From NCBI GenBank assembly GCA_016808115.1, contig JAEQBH010006813.1, positions 62,001-126,000 of the forward strand: DNA of 64,000 bases, written 5' to 3'. Position numbers and translations under genes: made by a program. This DNA comes from Tetrastigma voinierianum (taxonomy: Eukaryota; Streptophyta; Magnoliopsida; Vitales; Vitaceae). Below, in pieces: positions 11,777 to 22,795 of the stretch (positions are counted from its first letter, which is position 1; each line of letters starts with the position of its first letter). A model generated the notes under the pieces. It saw only the letters and a program-made list of their open reading frames with translations. It made no database searches and had not been told where the DNA came from.

Positions 11777-12389
11777 TTGGCCTAACCCTCAAAAGTGGCG
11801 TAGGCAAGGGTCAGACGCTTTATGGATAGGTGTGACTTCCACGTTGGCTACTCAGTGATGATGATCGGGGCTATGTCGCCAAACGTCCAGGATAAATGAC
11901 GACTCTTCGATTCGCCCCAATTCCTAAGCACTACTATTGCCTTTAGGGACATCCTCTGCCAGCTACTTTGTATTCCTCCGTTTCGAGTCCTCTTCTTCAA
12001 GGGTTCGATTTCCCCTTTGAAACATCTTTATCCGCCGCCGTAATCGCTATCGTCGTCCCGCTTCTCGAGGATCGCTTTGTTTTCTTCGTGAGCTCTGCAC
12101 GCCATCCTTCTTCTTCTTTCGCCTTCCTCGCTCGCCTCGACGCTTCGTGTAATGTTTTCGGGGAGAACCTATTTTGTCATTCTTTTCCTTTCTTTATCTT
12201 TTTGTCCAATCATGTTTTTTTGGGTCCAGGCTCGGCTCCGCCGGGCTTACATGAGGCAGCTCGCCGAGGGTCCGAACCGGAATGTGTAGGTGGTGGGTCC
12301 GTGGTCTCCCCACGCAGCCCAAGGTGGCTCCACGCGGTCATCCCCTCCGCCCGATAAGGGTAAAGAGAGTGATTAGCGAGATCAGCACT
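11777..12389. other. Region between 3' LTR and antisense ORF of element B
   Basis: No coding homology is recognised. Short open frames here are G/C-rich and lack family motifs. On the plus strand this would be the promoter and leader side of the antisense ORF; on the minus strand it is the 3' untranslated part of the retrotransposon. No clear polypurine tract is seen next to the LTR. Confidence 0.5.
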
Positions 12390-14500
12390 TACCCGATCCG
12401 AGACCCAGGCTGCGTGAGGTGCTCGATGCACAGCTCCTAGCCTGATCGAGCCTTCCTATGCGAAAATTCTTTGCCTCGCCATGTAATTCCTCCCATGGTA
12501 TCCATGTTTGGCGTCCCGACTTTCTCACCTCTTACGCCGTCCATGTTCTTAAGATGGTTTGCTTTTTTGAGGCGGCCTTTGAAAATGGTATCCTCTTCCC
12601 TTTACACCCTTTCTTCAAGTGCGTCCTTCAGCACTTTAACGTATGCCCAGCCCAGCTTTCCCCCAACTTCTGGGGCATTTTGATTGACCTTCTTGTTGTT
12701 TTCAGGGATAAAGGCTTGGGGGTTCCCAGCCTAGCTCTATTATTAGACATTTTCAATGTAAAAGAGTCCGCGAAAGGTTTCTTATACATTTCTAAGCGGT
12801 CCAACTCTAGGCTGATTATTTCTAATATGCCATCCTCCCATAAATTCTAGAAGGAACGTTATTTTTTTGTTAGTGGTCGCAATTGGGAATATAATCCCAC
12901 TGATCCTAAGACACATGCCCGACTTCGACCACCTGAGAACCTACGTGGAGTTCTCACTTGCTTCCAATCGGTCTAATTTTCGAAGTACTTCGTGTCTCTA
13001 ACTCGTTTGGTTTGCGGTGGTTTTCGTGCCGACCTAGTCTTAGTCCCGAGGATGAAGAGGTGAAGCCTGAGGTTAAGCAAGTGCCACCCACCGGCGTACC
13101 TCGAGTTCAATAGTCGAATATTCCTGCCGTTTGCGCGAAGCCTGCATGACTTCCTATTCTGAGGTCTTCCCCTCCTTCCGTCACGAAGCCTTCTCTACCC
13201 CCTGTCTCAAAGTCTTCTTCGTCTTTTGCTTTGGAGCTTCTTATCGCGAAGCCCACTAGGGGAAAGTTTCGAGCCCGCCGAGGTAAAGGGCAGTTGTTAA
13301 AAGAAGAGTAAAGCAAAACCTGCTTCCCGAGGGTCGCCTGCCCGAGGTAAATCTTAAAGATGGGGGCCCTTCTTCTCCCCTTGTCCGTTGCTCCGAGTCG
13401 AGATTCCTTCGAGGAGGGCGCTTAAGCCCCTTGGAGGTTCTTTCTATTTCCCCTACCGAGTCCTACGTCGCAGGCGCCGGGCCCCTCCTCCAATCCTTAT
13501 AATGCCGAAGGGGTCAGCTTCTAAGCGCGGGGATGAGGACTCTATGCTTTCTCATGTGGAGCTCACCGTTGGGGCTATTTCCTCCATTCTTCGTGATTTC
13601 GACCTCAAGAAGGTGGACTCCCTGTCCATTAAGGAGGCTCTGGCATTTACGCTTCAAGGAACCGCTTCTGTACGTCCAAACGCCTTCGTCGATCCATTTC
13701 CTTATTGTTTCAGATTGTTAATTGACTCTTTCTTGTTTTTTGGTAGGTGGCTACTTACGCGAAGGGCCTGGCAAGAAGGGCCAACCTTACCGAGGGCTCC
13801 ACCAGGGCAACGAAGTCTTATAAGGCTAAGGTCGTCTCCCGACTCCAAGAGGCCGAATCTCTCTAAATTTCGATATAAGGACTGAGACCGAGGAGCTTAT
13901 GAAGCACAGGTCTGACCTGAAGCATGCTTCGAAGGTGAGGGTGCGGGCGGAGGATAAAGAAAAGAAGGCCTAGAAGGACTTGAAGGTCGCCGAAGAAGAG
14001 CTGCGGTTGGTCAGAGAGGAGTTGCAGGCTATCAAGGGTGACCTACGAATTAAAGTGACAACGCTGGACCGGGTTTGCTAAGAGGCTCTGAGGCCGGAAG
14101 CCTCAGGAGCCGTTTTCGACGGAGGAGCCCCAGAAGCTTCCTGATGGATCTCCTAAGAGGCTGAGGCTTTGCCAGCCGGAGGGGCGAAGTGATAGCAGAG
14201 CTCAGATACGAGGCCTACACCCAATGGGACTCCGAGTGGCTTGCCTTCAAGCGCAGGGCTTCCAGAGCTTTCCTAGACTTAGAGTTTAACATCCAGCTTT
14301 CTGATGAGGAGGTAGAAGAATCTTCTTCCGAGGCTGAGGCTTTTGCGGGTGCCGAGGTGCTTCTTCGGGCCCCCCCGACGTGCTCCTCGTCTAATGATCT
14401 TCTGCCCTCCGGAGGCCACCTCCTACCCGCCCATTGGCCATTCACCCCTTTGCTCGTGAATCACATGGCCCCACCTCAAAGTTTCAGACCTTTATTTTAA
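12390..14500 (+). pseudogene. Antisense ORF of Tat element B (PF04195-like), two exons, degenerate
   Basis: A 130-codon frame from 12458 contains FPLHPFFKCVLQHFNVCPAQ, LSPNFWGILIDLLVVF, DKGLGVPSLALLLD and PSSHKF. These are the hallmark blocks of the plant 'putative gypsy type transposon' family (PF04195). After a degraded middle, 13501-13669 gives an open exon ending LSIKEALAFTLQGTAS. A 77 bp GT-AG intron follows, then the frame resumes with VATYAKGLARRANLTEG and a Lys/Glu-rich, probably coiled-coil part. The last part (14189-14500) has SEWLAFKRRASRAFLDLEF and an acidic run, and stops at 14498-14500. Stops and frameshifts occur. Its role is unknown. Conservation in both elements suggests it was once functional. 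Confidence 0.72.
13670..13746 (+). other. Candidate 77 bp intron in antisense ORF B
   Basis: Donor gtacgtcc follows GCTTCT, and the acceptor ttttttggtag precedes GTGGCTACT. Joining the flanks keeps the frame (...TAS + VATYAKG...), and the interior is T-rich. Element A has the same exon junction with a gtaagt donor. The length is typical of a short plant intron. Confidence 0.65.
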
Positions 14501-14639
14501 CCCGCTATTTCCTGCCCTAAGCCCGGGATTTTGTATTGCTTATGACATCGACTTTTCATTGATATACTGAGATTTATCGATTAATTTTATCGCCCTTTCT
14601 TTATCGCTTTCTTCCAAATCATCGCTTGAATCCTCGTCC

Positions 14640-15530
14640 GTCCGAGCTATTTAGGCCCGAAACCCGAGCCATCCGACCCTGGCCAAATTGTCTTTTCGGG
14701 GCAAACCTAAGCCCCGCAAACTGCTTACCGGGCCCCAGCTATCAGGCCTTCGAGCCATTCGAGCCTCTAAATGGGCTACCTCTACTCTAGGCTATCAGGC
14801 CTTATTTGAGCGCTTAAGCCTACGAACTAAGCTTACCGGGCTCCTGGCTATTGTGCCTTTTAAAGCAGCTTAAGCTCTAAAAACTCGAGCCGCAGCCTTG
14901 CATCGTGCCTTTTCGAGCAGTTGCTTCAAAACTGAGTTGCTTGGGTCCTAGGCTATCGTGAATTTTTTTAGCAATTAAGCTCTAAAATCGAAATGGCGGG
15001 CTCCTAGGCTATCGCGCCTCGAGCATTTAAGCCCTAAAACCGAGCTACTAGCCTCGGGCTATCGCGCTGCCAGCCAAGCCTCGAAAACTGCTGCTCGGGC
15101 TCCTGTGCCATTGCGCCTGAGCGCTTAAGCCCCAAAACCGAGCTACTTCGCTCCCAAGACAGGCTCTTTAGTGAAGTTGGGTTTCTAAAAACCGAGTCGC
15201 TTTGGCTCTTAGGTCGTTTCGTTCGCACTTAAGCCTCAAAAACTGAGTCGCCAGCTCCTGCAGTTGTTTTTCTCGCGCCTAAGCCCCGTATATCGAGTTA
15301 TCGGGCTCCCGAAAGACATGCCTCTCGAAATGCTCGAGCCTCAAAACGGGCTACCTCACTTTCGGGCTATCAGGCCCATTCGAGCAGCTTAGTTCGCGAA
15401 CTAAGCCACTCGGCCCCGGGCTCCTAGGCTATAGTGCCTTCTTGAGCAGTGAAGTTCTGAAAATTGAGCTACTTGGCTCCTAGGCTTTTATGCCTTCTCT
15501 CGAATCGAGCTAAATGGCCTTGAAAATTTC
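14640..15530. repeat. Degenerate tandem repeats in the 3' region of Tat element B
   Basis: Phrases such as 'gggctcctaggctatcgtgcc', 'gagca-ttaagc' and 'ctaaaac-gagct' recur about every 55-65 bases, for roughly 14 units. The position (between antisense ORF and purine-rich tract) and wording are alike in element A at 3000-4375, but unit lengths differ, so the arrays have changed separately. Confidence 0.7.
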
Positions 15531-15917
15531 CGCTACATGGCCTTCATCCCTTCTCGGGAAAGCACGCGCAGCCTTTAATGCAAGTCAGAATCAGCAGATC
15601 TCTGTGAATTTCCCAAAGGTCAGCTTCTTTATAAATAACCCCACTTCCTTCGAATTCTGTGTTATACTCCGCTTCATTTTTTCTTCCCGCCTGACAAGAC
15701 TCCGGGTTCGTAGGCGACGGGCTCGAGATTTTATCGCATCGTATGACGTCGCCACGCCACGTGGGCCTCTGGGTTTCTCTACTCGCTTGGGTGGAGCTGT
15801 GGTTTTCCTCAGTTTCTCGTGGGCCGTTGTCTCCTGGGCCCCACCCATTGATGGAGGTCCATATTTCAGAGAATGATTCCAGGGCTGCATGCCTCCGCAG
15901 GGAAACACTTTAAGTCC

Positions 15918-16030
15918 CGCTCCATTCTTCCTTCCTCCCTTCTTTCTCCCTACTCTTTCTCTTCACATTCTCTTTCCTTTCTTTCTTCTTTCTTTCTCTT
16001 CTTTCCTTTTCTTCTTTCTCTTTCGTGGGT
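15918..16030 (-). repeat. Purine-rich tract (minus strand) of Tat element B
   Basis: The plus strand is nearly all C/T here (cttcctcccttctttctccc and onward). It matches the longer tract of element A (4735-4960) in position. Frames crossing it are low-complexity and not genes. Between it and integrase (16031-16540), short TTGTAA-containing phrases recur, and no coding motif is seen. Confidence 0.65.
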
Positions 16031-16541
16031 TTTTCCGACCGTGTGTCACGATGTGAAGAACGGCTTTGCTGGACAGAATTTTTTTTAGATGTGGAGAAAT
16101 CCACTTTTTGTCGATTGTAATTTTCGCAAATAAAGATTTTGTAATCTCGAGGTGATTGTAACTTCCTAAATGAAATTTTGTATTTGTGTTATGACTTTGC
16201 AGCTTCTACCAATGAGTCTCGTTTCTCTTTCTCTTCTTTTTCCTCAGGGGCTTTTTCTTTTTGAAAGAGTAGAGAACCTGCTTGCGGCGCTTGTCTTCGA
16301 GAGGTGGAACGGCTTCCGTTGACTGTAATCCCTTGTATTAACTGTAACTCCTTTGAAATAAAGAACAATCTTTTGTGAAACATGTGCTTTTTGCACCCAA
16401 ACCTTTCCGAGCTGAGCTCCTTGCTTTATCATTATAACTTATTTTTTGACTCACCATGATATTAGTCAGCTTAAAAATGAACATGGAGATTGTTATTTAA
16501 AATCAAAACATCGATACTTTATTGGGGCTACATTCGAGGTC

Positions 16542-17800
16542 TTACTGCAAAACTGCTTCGAGGTGTTCAATCGCCCATGAGTGGGGCAGGTTTTTCCTTC
16601 TATTCGGGAGTTCGTAGTTTCCCCGGCCTGACCATGAAACGATATAAAATCTTTCCCACCAGTCCCAACTTTCCATATGTGGTCTTTCCTTACCGGCGTG
16701 TTTTATAACCAAGCCCGCTGTGCTCAGAATCCTCCCTAGGCTCGACCTCTTCTGGCCATAGTATCTCATTGCCTTTCTATGATAGTCCTCAATACGCTTC
16801 AGACTTGCTCACTCTTTCTTCAGAGATCCAGTTTAAAGGTTAACCTCTTCTACAGGTTCGACGCCATGAATTCAATCCTTCGCACTTTAATCCGACCGAC
16901 AGAGCTAATGTCATGTCAAAGACTTATGCTAATAATTCCTGAACATTGACAGGTCAATATGCCCACAACCACCCGAGGTATCTGATCTAGATCTCTAATT
17001 TAAATTTCGCTTCCTCGAGTCCTTATAATGACCCTCGCTACCCATTGCACCGTGGATTTAGCCGACGCAGTGAGGTAGCTTCCACTCCGAGCTCGACGCA
17101 AATCCTTGAACTTGTGGGACGTCGAACTGCTTCCCATTATCGACACATGAGGGACCCTGGATCTCAAACCCTCGCATATTATGTAACACCGCATCTGGGT
17201 TACGTGATCTTATGTTTCGTGATTGTCGCTAAGGGTTCAAATTTCTACCATTCGTAAAGCAGTCCACAACCACAATGATAAATTTGTATCGTCCCTTCCA
17301 CGGGGTAGGGGTCCCACATGTCTGTACTCTATCAGCCGAGTGCCAGGTGGGCCTGTGATCGACGCCTGGCTCGTGATGGGAGATGAGAGATCCTAGCATG
17401 CTCCCGGCAAGCTTTGCATTTTCCTCGACCAGCTTATGTCAAGGCCTTTAAGTATCAGGGCCAATACCTCGCCAAGGTTTTTCATAAGGTCCGAGCTCAT
17501 ACCGGGTACGTACGCCTCTCGTACCTCCCCGAGTATGTAATCAAGGCCTTCCTTTCCTACGCATTTAAGAATGGGGCGAGAGTTTCGCTTATAAAGGGTC
17601 TCGATGAATCCGTGAATCTTGATCACCTTACTCAGCTCGATGCCTCGGGTCACTTTCGCGTTCCTTCTATAAATAATCTCGGGATAACCATCCATCTGGC
17701 TCGACATCACAGTGAGACTCTCCACGCACATGCTTACCGAGGTTCCTGGGAGGCACTCACCGTGCATCGCCCCGCCTAGGTCTTCCTAATAGCGAGGCTA
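16542..17800 (-). pseudogene. Integrase remnant, Tat element B
   Basis: Right to left: LYKRNSRPILKCVGKEGLDY and ILGEVREAYV (17600-17480) form the N-terminal region that leads into the zinc finger. VEGTIQIYHCGC-type sequence (about 17310-17270) and PLATIT lead the core. CVDNGKQFD (17147-17121) carries the second catalytic Asp. SAKSTVQWVARVI is the scrambled 'HPQSNGQ' stretch. The C-terminal GPY/F-like part (16700-16542) ends with PHSWAIEHLEA. Frames change between each block. Element A shows the same arrangement. Confidence 0.82.
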
Positions 17801-18379
17801 TCGCGCCTGACAAGGCACGCCGAGAATTCTTGTTTCGTACATGTTCAATTCGAACTCGTATGGAACTTTTTTAAGAAACTCTCACACCTTCGAGGTACGT
17901 GGATCATCTTCTCACCTTCGCTCAGGAGTCTTCTATCCGCCTTACTACCAATCGGGAGTCACTACTCACTCTCCCATTTGATCATCTTCCATGAGCGGCG
18001 AGGTTAAGCCTACCTATGACAAATTTCATATTCAAATTACATCGAGGCTTCGGAAGCCTAATCGAGGGCATATTCCACATCTATCCTGGCCGAGGTTCGA
18101 TCGTGACTGCATTGCTTCCTTAGGCATCATGCCCGCCCACTGACAACCCTCCAAATCTGGGGAGGTTCAAGGTCACTGCAGCTTTTGCAGGTTCTACCGA
18201 GGTGAATTCCATGATGAAATCTCACAAGATCTCGCTTCTTTTATCAAGTTGTCCTTGGTTTATATATGATGCTCTAACTCACCAACTCTATAGCCCACTT
18301 TCCTTTATCGCCTTACAAAGGTTTTCGTTTATGCATTCGCCTATCGATATCTCAAATAGACTTCAATGGTAATGAGTTT

Positions 18380-18720
18380 CTAAGAAGTGCCTGAGTTTTC
18401 CTCGACGTAGTTACTAAACGCTAAGATCGACTTCTCCATTTTTGGATATCTCTCCTTTGCTCCTCTCAGAGCTCGACTGCAATAGTAGACTGGTTGTTGC
18501 ACCCTATCCCGTTCTCTGACCAGGGTGGCACTAGTTGAGAAGTCCGAACAACGGCAGCAGATGCAGGAGCCTTCCCGAAGGGCCACAGAACGGGGAGCCT
18601 TCTGCAGGTTCTTGAGTGTCGAATGCCCCCTTGCAAAGGTGCATCCTATTGCCTTTTTCGTAATCCTGAAAGAAAGGTCGACATTCGTCACGGGCCTCGA
18701 CATGAAGCGGCACAAAGACA
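18380..18720 (-). pseudogene. RNase H remnant, Tat element B
   Basis: The frame contains ATLVRERDRVQQPVYYCSRA and LRGAKERYPKMEKSILAF, the conserved gypsy RNase H-like blocks. The preceding piece, LAGRIV..FMSR, links it to the reverse transcriptase thumb. Two overlapping frames share the domain, which shows a frameshift in the first third. It sits between RT and integrase. Confidence 0.85.
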
Positions 18721-18721
18721 A

Positions 18722-19440
18722 CTATTCTTCCCGCCAAAGAATGTCCTTAATGTTTGAAGGTGGAAGCATGTCGAACATGACCTTTATCTTGTCTGGGTTT
18801 GCTTCTATTCCTCGACTATTAACTATAAGACCCAAGAACTTCCTGGCGGAGACTCCAAAGGCACATTTGGTTGGGTTTAACTTCATATTGTAGCCAGACT
18901 GAGTCCGCCTACGGCGGGTTACGTGGAGCCAAATTCTCTTAACTAATTTTACCAATACGTCGTCTATCTATACCTCCATAGATGCTCCAATTTGCTTCCC
19001 TCGAACATCTCTCGTTGTTTCACCAACCTTGTGTGGCTCCTACGCTCTTCATCCAAGGGCATCACCCGACAGCGTGAGGTTCTACCCGATAACAAATGGA
19101 AATCTTCTTCGTCGCTGATCCATAATGACCTAGTTATAGCTGCAGAAGGCGCCCACGGCCGAGGAGTTCATGATCGGCCAGGTGTCCACTATGAGGTCAA
19201 TTCGAGGTAGGGGGAAGCTATCTTTTGGGCAAGCCCTATTGATATCTGTGAAATCAATGAAAAGTCGCCATTTTCCATTTGCTTTTTTTACGAGAACAAC
19301 GTTGGCCAACCATTTAGGATATTCTACCTCCCGACGCATCTTCTCGATGAGCTTCGTCGACTTCTTCATTAATCGCCTTCTCGCTTTGGGCAAGCTCCTT
19401 CTTTGGCTGACCGACGAAGAATGATCGACGTTCAACCCGA
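18722..19440 (-). pseudogene. Reverse transcriptase remnant, Tat element B
   Basis: The N-terminal part (19435-19200) reads YPKWLANVVLVKKANGKW, FIDFTDINRACPKDSFPLPR. The C-terminal part (18890-18740) reads YNMKLNPTKCAFGVSARKF, LGLIVNSRGIEANPDKIKVM. The catalytic motif at 18959-18970 has lost its Tyr: a stop codon (tag) stands before IDDVLVK. The two Asp residues remain. The middle of the palm is frameshifted. Apart from these changes it is very close to element A. Confidence 0.9.
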
Positions 19441-19739
19441 GACATCACGGTCAATTCTTGCCCATGTCTTCCCTGGTTTCCAGCGAACACCTCCATGTTC
19501 ACTTTAAAAGTGGATGAGAAGGCTTCTACATCTTTAGCGCCTTGCATCCTATGTAGACGAGGTGTTCTTAGCCGGGTTGGTCGTCGATAGGCTCTAGTTC
19601 TTCCGAGGGCCAGGCTCCAAGTGCTTACTCCGCTTCACATGCCTGAGCTCAGTCCATGCAGACGCCTTTCGGTTTAATCGTTGCTTTACGATGCTGTTAA
19701 CACTCCCCGGCTACGTGTTTCTCTAACCATCCCTACTCC

Positions 19740-20095
19740 ATTCAAGCAGCTGGGTGAATTTGATAACCATGTGATAAAGTGGGACGGCCCTTACGGTATT
19801 AAGAGAGGGCCTGCTAAGTAACATGTTGTAAGCTGATGGGGCATCTAATATGAGAAATCTTATCATATCAGAGCTCGGGGTACTTCGGGCTCCAAAGTGA
19901 GCAGGTCTAGCCGAATCGACCCTAGAGGCATGACTCTTTCTCCAAAGAATCCACGTAGGTAGGCTTTGACTGGCTCTAGCTTCTCCCTTCCAATGCCTAT
20001 TTTGTCAAAAGCTTATGCGAAGATGATATCGATCGAGCTTCCATTGTCGACAAGGACCCTGTGAATTGTTTTATTGGTTACGACGACCCTTATCA
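19740..20095 (-). pseudogene. Aspartic protease remnant, Tat element B
   Basis: At about 20085-20040 the minus strand encodes RVLVDNGSSIDII, the active site in D-N-G-S form. At 19840-19745 a clean stretch reads LDAPSAYNMLLSRPSLNTV and then RAVPLYHMVIKF, the conserved C-terminal half. The region between is frameshifted. Protease would cut the gag-pol polyprotein. Confidence 0.82.
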
Positions 20096-20639
20096 CTAGT
20101 GGATCGTCATGTGGATGCTAAGAAATTTCCATGTCAAGTCCCCGAAAAGGTTACGGTAGTATCCCGGCGAGTTTGGATACGCCGTATTTCTAATGCTTCC
20201 CTGATCCGATGCCACACGCATCGCCGGCCGAGCCGACTCCCCCGCCCCTCGCAAATCCTCCCGAGACTACATGGATCTCCCAAGGGCAAACCGGTGGGCC
20301 GAAAGCCGGGTTAATGACGAGGTGGTGGTGGCTGCACCTGGTCCTATCCTTCTGAAGCCACGTAACGGCGAAGATGCCCACGCATCGTAATTAATTTCTT
20401 TCTACCGGATGCACCATCGGCTCGATGTCCACGATCCCTGAACTCACAATATTCTGCATTGTCTCTACAGTTCAACTTCATCCGAGGTGGCCATCCTCTT
20501 AAAATTCTTCATGTCGATCAGATAAAACCTCGTGGACACCGAGGTCGTTTAGGGTGAATCAGCCGAGGTGAATACCGCCGCCGCAGCTCGGCCGAGGTGT
20601 CCCAAGCCGCTTCCGACGCTCCTCACCTCTTAGTGGATC

Positions 20640-21800
20640 ACTCTATTTTCTCCTCGTTCCTCCTCGTGGGACCGTCCCTGCGGGTCCCCGCCTCAGGGGC
20701 TTCGCTCCCGCTATCGTCCCGCTCTTCTCCTCGAAAGTAAGAACCCTTTGCTCGATGGGCAGGCTTCTTCACCGTTGATATACTTCTCTTTGTTTCACAG
20801 ACCCTACCATGCTCTCGCCCGAGGGTTCTTTAAGTGATAGAGAACATCGTCTTTCGACCGGCACCCCACTCGATGAAAGCCGTGATGGTGAACTTCTCGT
20901 CTCGAATATCTACTTTTAATGGCTTCACAATCTCTCTCAATATACACCTTAGGCTCTCCCTTCAGTTCCGCTTTATGGTCAAGGTGATAACCGGGCTTCC
21001 CAAGTCCTGGGGCCCGACAGCGGGAGACACTCAATGCGATGGAGAGCCCGTGGAATGATGAGACTAAGATGGCGGAAGTCTATTAAACCAGTCAACGCTG
21101 GCCTTTAGCGTGATAACATGCCGCATCGCATGGGTCCCGATATTCATGCAAACTCCATCCGGTTCTTATATGTACCGAGGTGATCTATGGGGTCTTTCGC
21201 TCAGCCAAACGCTTGACTCCGTGGCATTCGAACTTTGCCTAAGAGGGAAGAAACAATTTCTATTGTGAATCGATTCAGCTTTGTTACACTAAGAGCCCAT
21301 GTAGATCGGAGGCTCCGCTTAATGCCTCCTTCATACGGATGAGCTCTCGCCGGATGTCCCCGAACCTTCGCTCCTACGACCGCCTCCCCCGTCTCCCACC
21401 GATAAAGATCGGGGTCCATTCTATCATTCCTACCATGCCTCTCCTCATTACGATTATCTCCAAGGGTTTGTAAGGGTCATGCCCCCTGGCTTGGCTAGTT
21501 TCTCCTTCTCCATCTGCTTCTCGAGTAGGGTCGAGGTGTTGCTATTCTTCTTGGGTAATGGCGTTTTAGCCTTCAGCCTACTACGCCTTAAAGGTTTATT
21601 CTTTAGTGAGTTGCTCCAACTCTCTCGAAGAACGCTGTCATGAGACGGCGCTCCATCTCGCTTCAGATTGCATGTGAGTTTCCAAAGCAGCTGAGGTCAA
21701 GTATCTACGCTTGCTCACGCCTTGCATCCCTAGGGATTGGCGTGGCTCCGGCTTGTGTTTCGAGTCGATACCATCAATCACCGAGATCACGATTTGTAAA
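20640..21800 (-). pseudogene. gag remnant, Tat element B
   Basis: The capsid-type gag domain is recognisable: near 21260-21210 the frame ends LLGKVRMPRSQAFG, then DPIDHLGTYKNRMEF begins at about 21196. The LKG..W core is broken by a frameshift. SKDDVLYHLKNPRARAW (to 20804) and YINGEEA-like sequence (about 20775) follow. The order equals retrotransposon gag (PF03732-type). The N-terminal 500 bases toward the LTR give only broken frames. Confidence 0.75.
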
Positions 21801-21804
21801 GCGA

Positions 21805-21831
21805 ACCGCCGTTCTGGCGCATGGCACCAAA
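21805..21831 (-). promoter_or_regulatory. Primer-binding site region, Tat element B
   Basis: The minus strand next to the 5' LTR reads tttggtgccatgcgcc. It resembles the TTGGCGCC-type tRNA primer site of Tat elements, with one or more mutations, and aligns with 10484-10501 of element A. Confidence 0.5.
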
Positions 21832-22428
21832 TCGACGATGCTTTTTCAACCGAAACCGGGCTGAACTCGCGAATTGGCCGCCTACTAAACTGATGTCCTG
21901 GGCTTCCCTACGAAAATAAGAAGCAAAAAGGATCGCTGGTTCGCCCTGCCTCCTCCGCCGATGCCTAAGTCAATTTTTCTTTCCGATACAGAAATCAAAC
22001 GCTAGTAATGAATTTTTTGTGCGTATCTTTCATCGATGGGAGTGGCTTGGTATTTATAGTGGATGATCATGATAACTTTCCTACTGGACGATTTGATACT
22101 GATATTTCTCCCATCAGATGAGTGGATTTTCTTTTCCTCTTATCGTTAACTAATTAATAAGGATAATTGATGAACAATTATTAAGAACATTCTACTCCCT
22201 AATCGGGTGGAGATTTAGTTAGGAAATTGAATACTTTCCTTATACTAAGTTCTTGATGTTTACGTCACCCGCTTCTCGTATCGTGATCAGTCCTCCCGGC
22301 CTGGCCTTCGTGTTCGGGGCATATGTAGGCCGAACTCTTTATGTCTTTACTGGCCCGCTTTATCTCTTTAGTCCGACATTCGGGGCTTATGTTCTAAGCC
22401 TGCGCGCCTATTATTTTAAACCCCATCA
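21832..22428 (-). repeat. 5' LTR of Tat element B
   Basis: About 597 bp, matching 11173-11776. The minus-strand TATA-like ctataaata corresponds to tatttatag at about 22051-22059. The right edge CA (22427-22428) is fixed by the ataat target duplication at 22429-22433. The inner edge is approximate because its terminal bases differ from those of the 3' LTR. Confidence 0.88.
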
Positions 22429-22433
22429 ATAAT

Positions 22434-22795
22434 AATGATAGATATACATAAATAATAAATATATATGTTATTTAAAACTATACTATTTATATATATTATT
22501 TGATTATTTTATTATCATTTACTTATATGATTAGTTTATGATTTTGTTTTTCCTTCTCGCTCTTTCCTATTTATTTTTGAAAGAAAAGTGTTTTTTCACT
22601 GGTTACTCAAATGTCAGGGATTCACGTTATGAACTATCTATGAAAACAATGTGCTTTTAACAAATTAAAACACAAAATAAATCAACATATATAGTGGACA
22701 CAAGAGATTGATTTATGCAAACTAATAAAGCTTTACGTTTCATAATGGTTTAGATGCAAAAGATTTATTATTTTCAATTGTCGCACTATCTTATA
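22434..22795. other. AT-rich unannotated flank
   Basis: Rich in TATA/ATAAT words. No open frame or repeat of note. Base composition drops sharply in G and C compared with the Tat block on its left. Confidence 0.6.

Larger units (their letters stand above)
11173..22428 (-). mobile_element. Complete Tat-type Ty3/gypsy retrotransposon B
   Basis: The two ends carry closely similar LTRs (11173-11776 and 21832-22428) flanked by a perfect 5 bp direct repeat, ataat (11168-11172 and 22429-22433). The LTR tips form TGATG...CATCA. The minus strand encodes gag, protease, RT, RNase H and integrase, followed by a purine-rich tract, tandem repeats and a plus-strand antisense ORF. The total of 11.3 kb is normal for large Tat elements. 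All reading frames are broken, so it is inactive. It sits ~55 bp from element A in the same orientation. Confidence 0.92.

Noticed and set aside
12640..12710. Possible intron ending ttgttgttttcag before GGATAAAGG in the antisense ORF
   Set aside because: The family motifs continue without a break across it (LSPNFWGILIDLLVVF then RDKGLGVP), so no intron is needed.
13388..13885. Single 165-codon protein as read straight through
   Set aside because: The frame runs through a candidate intron (13670-13746). The parts on either side belong to the antisense ORF in other frames, so the straight reading is not the product.
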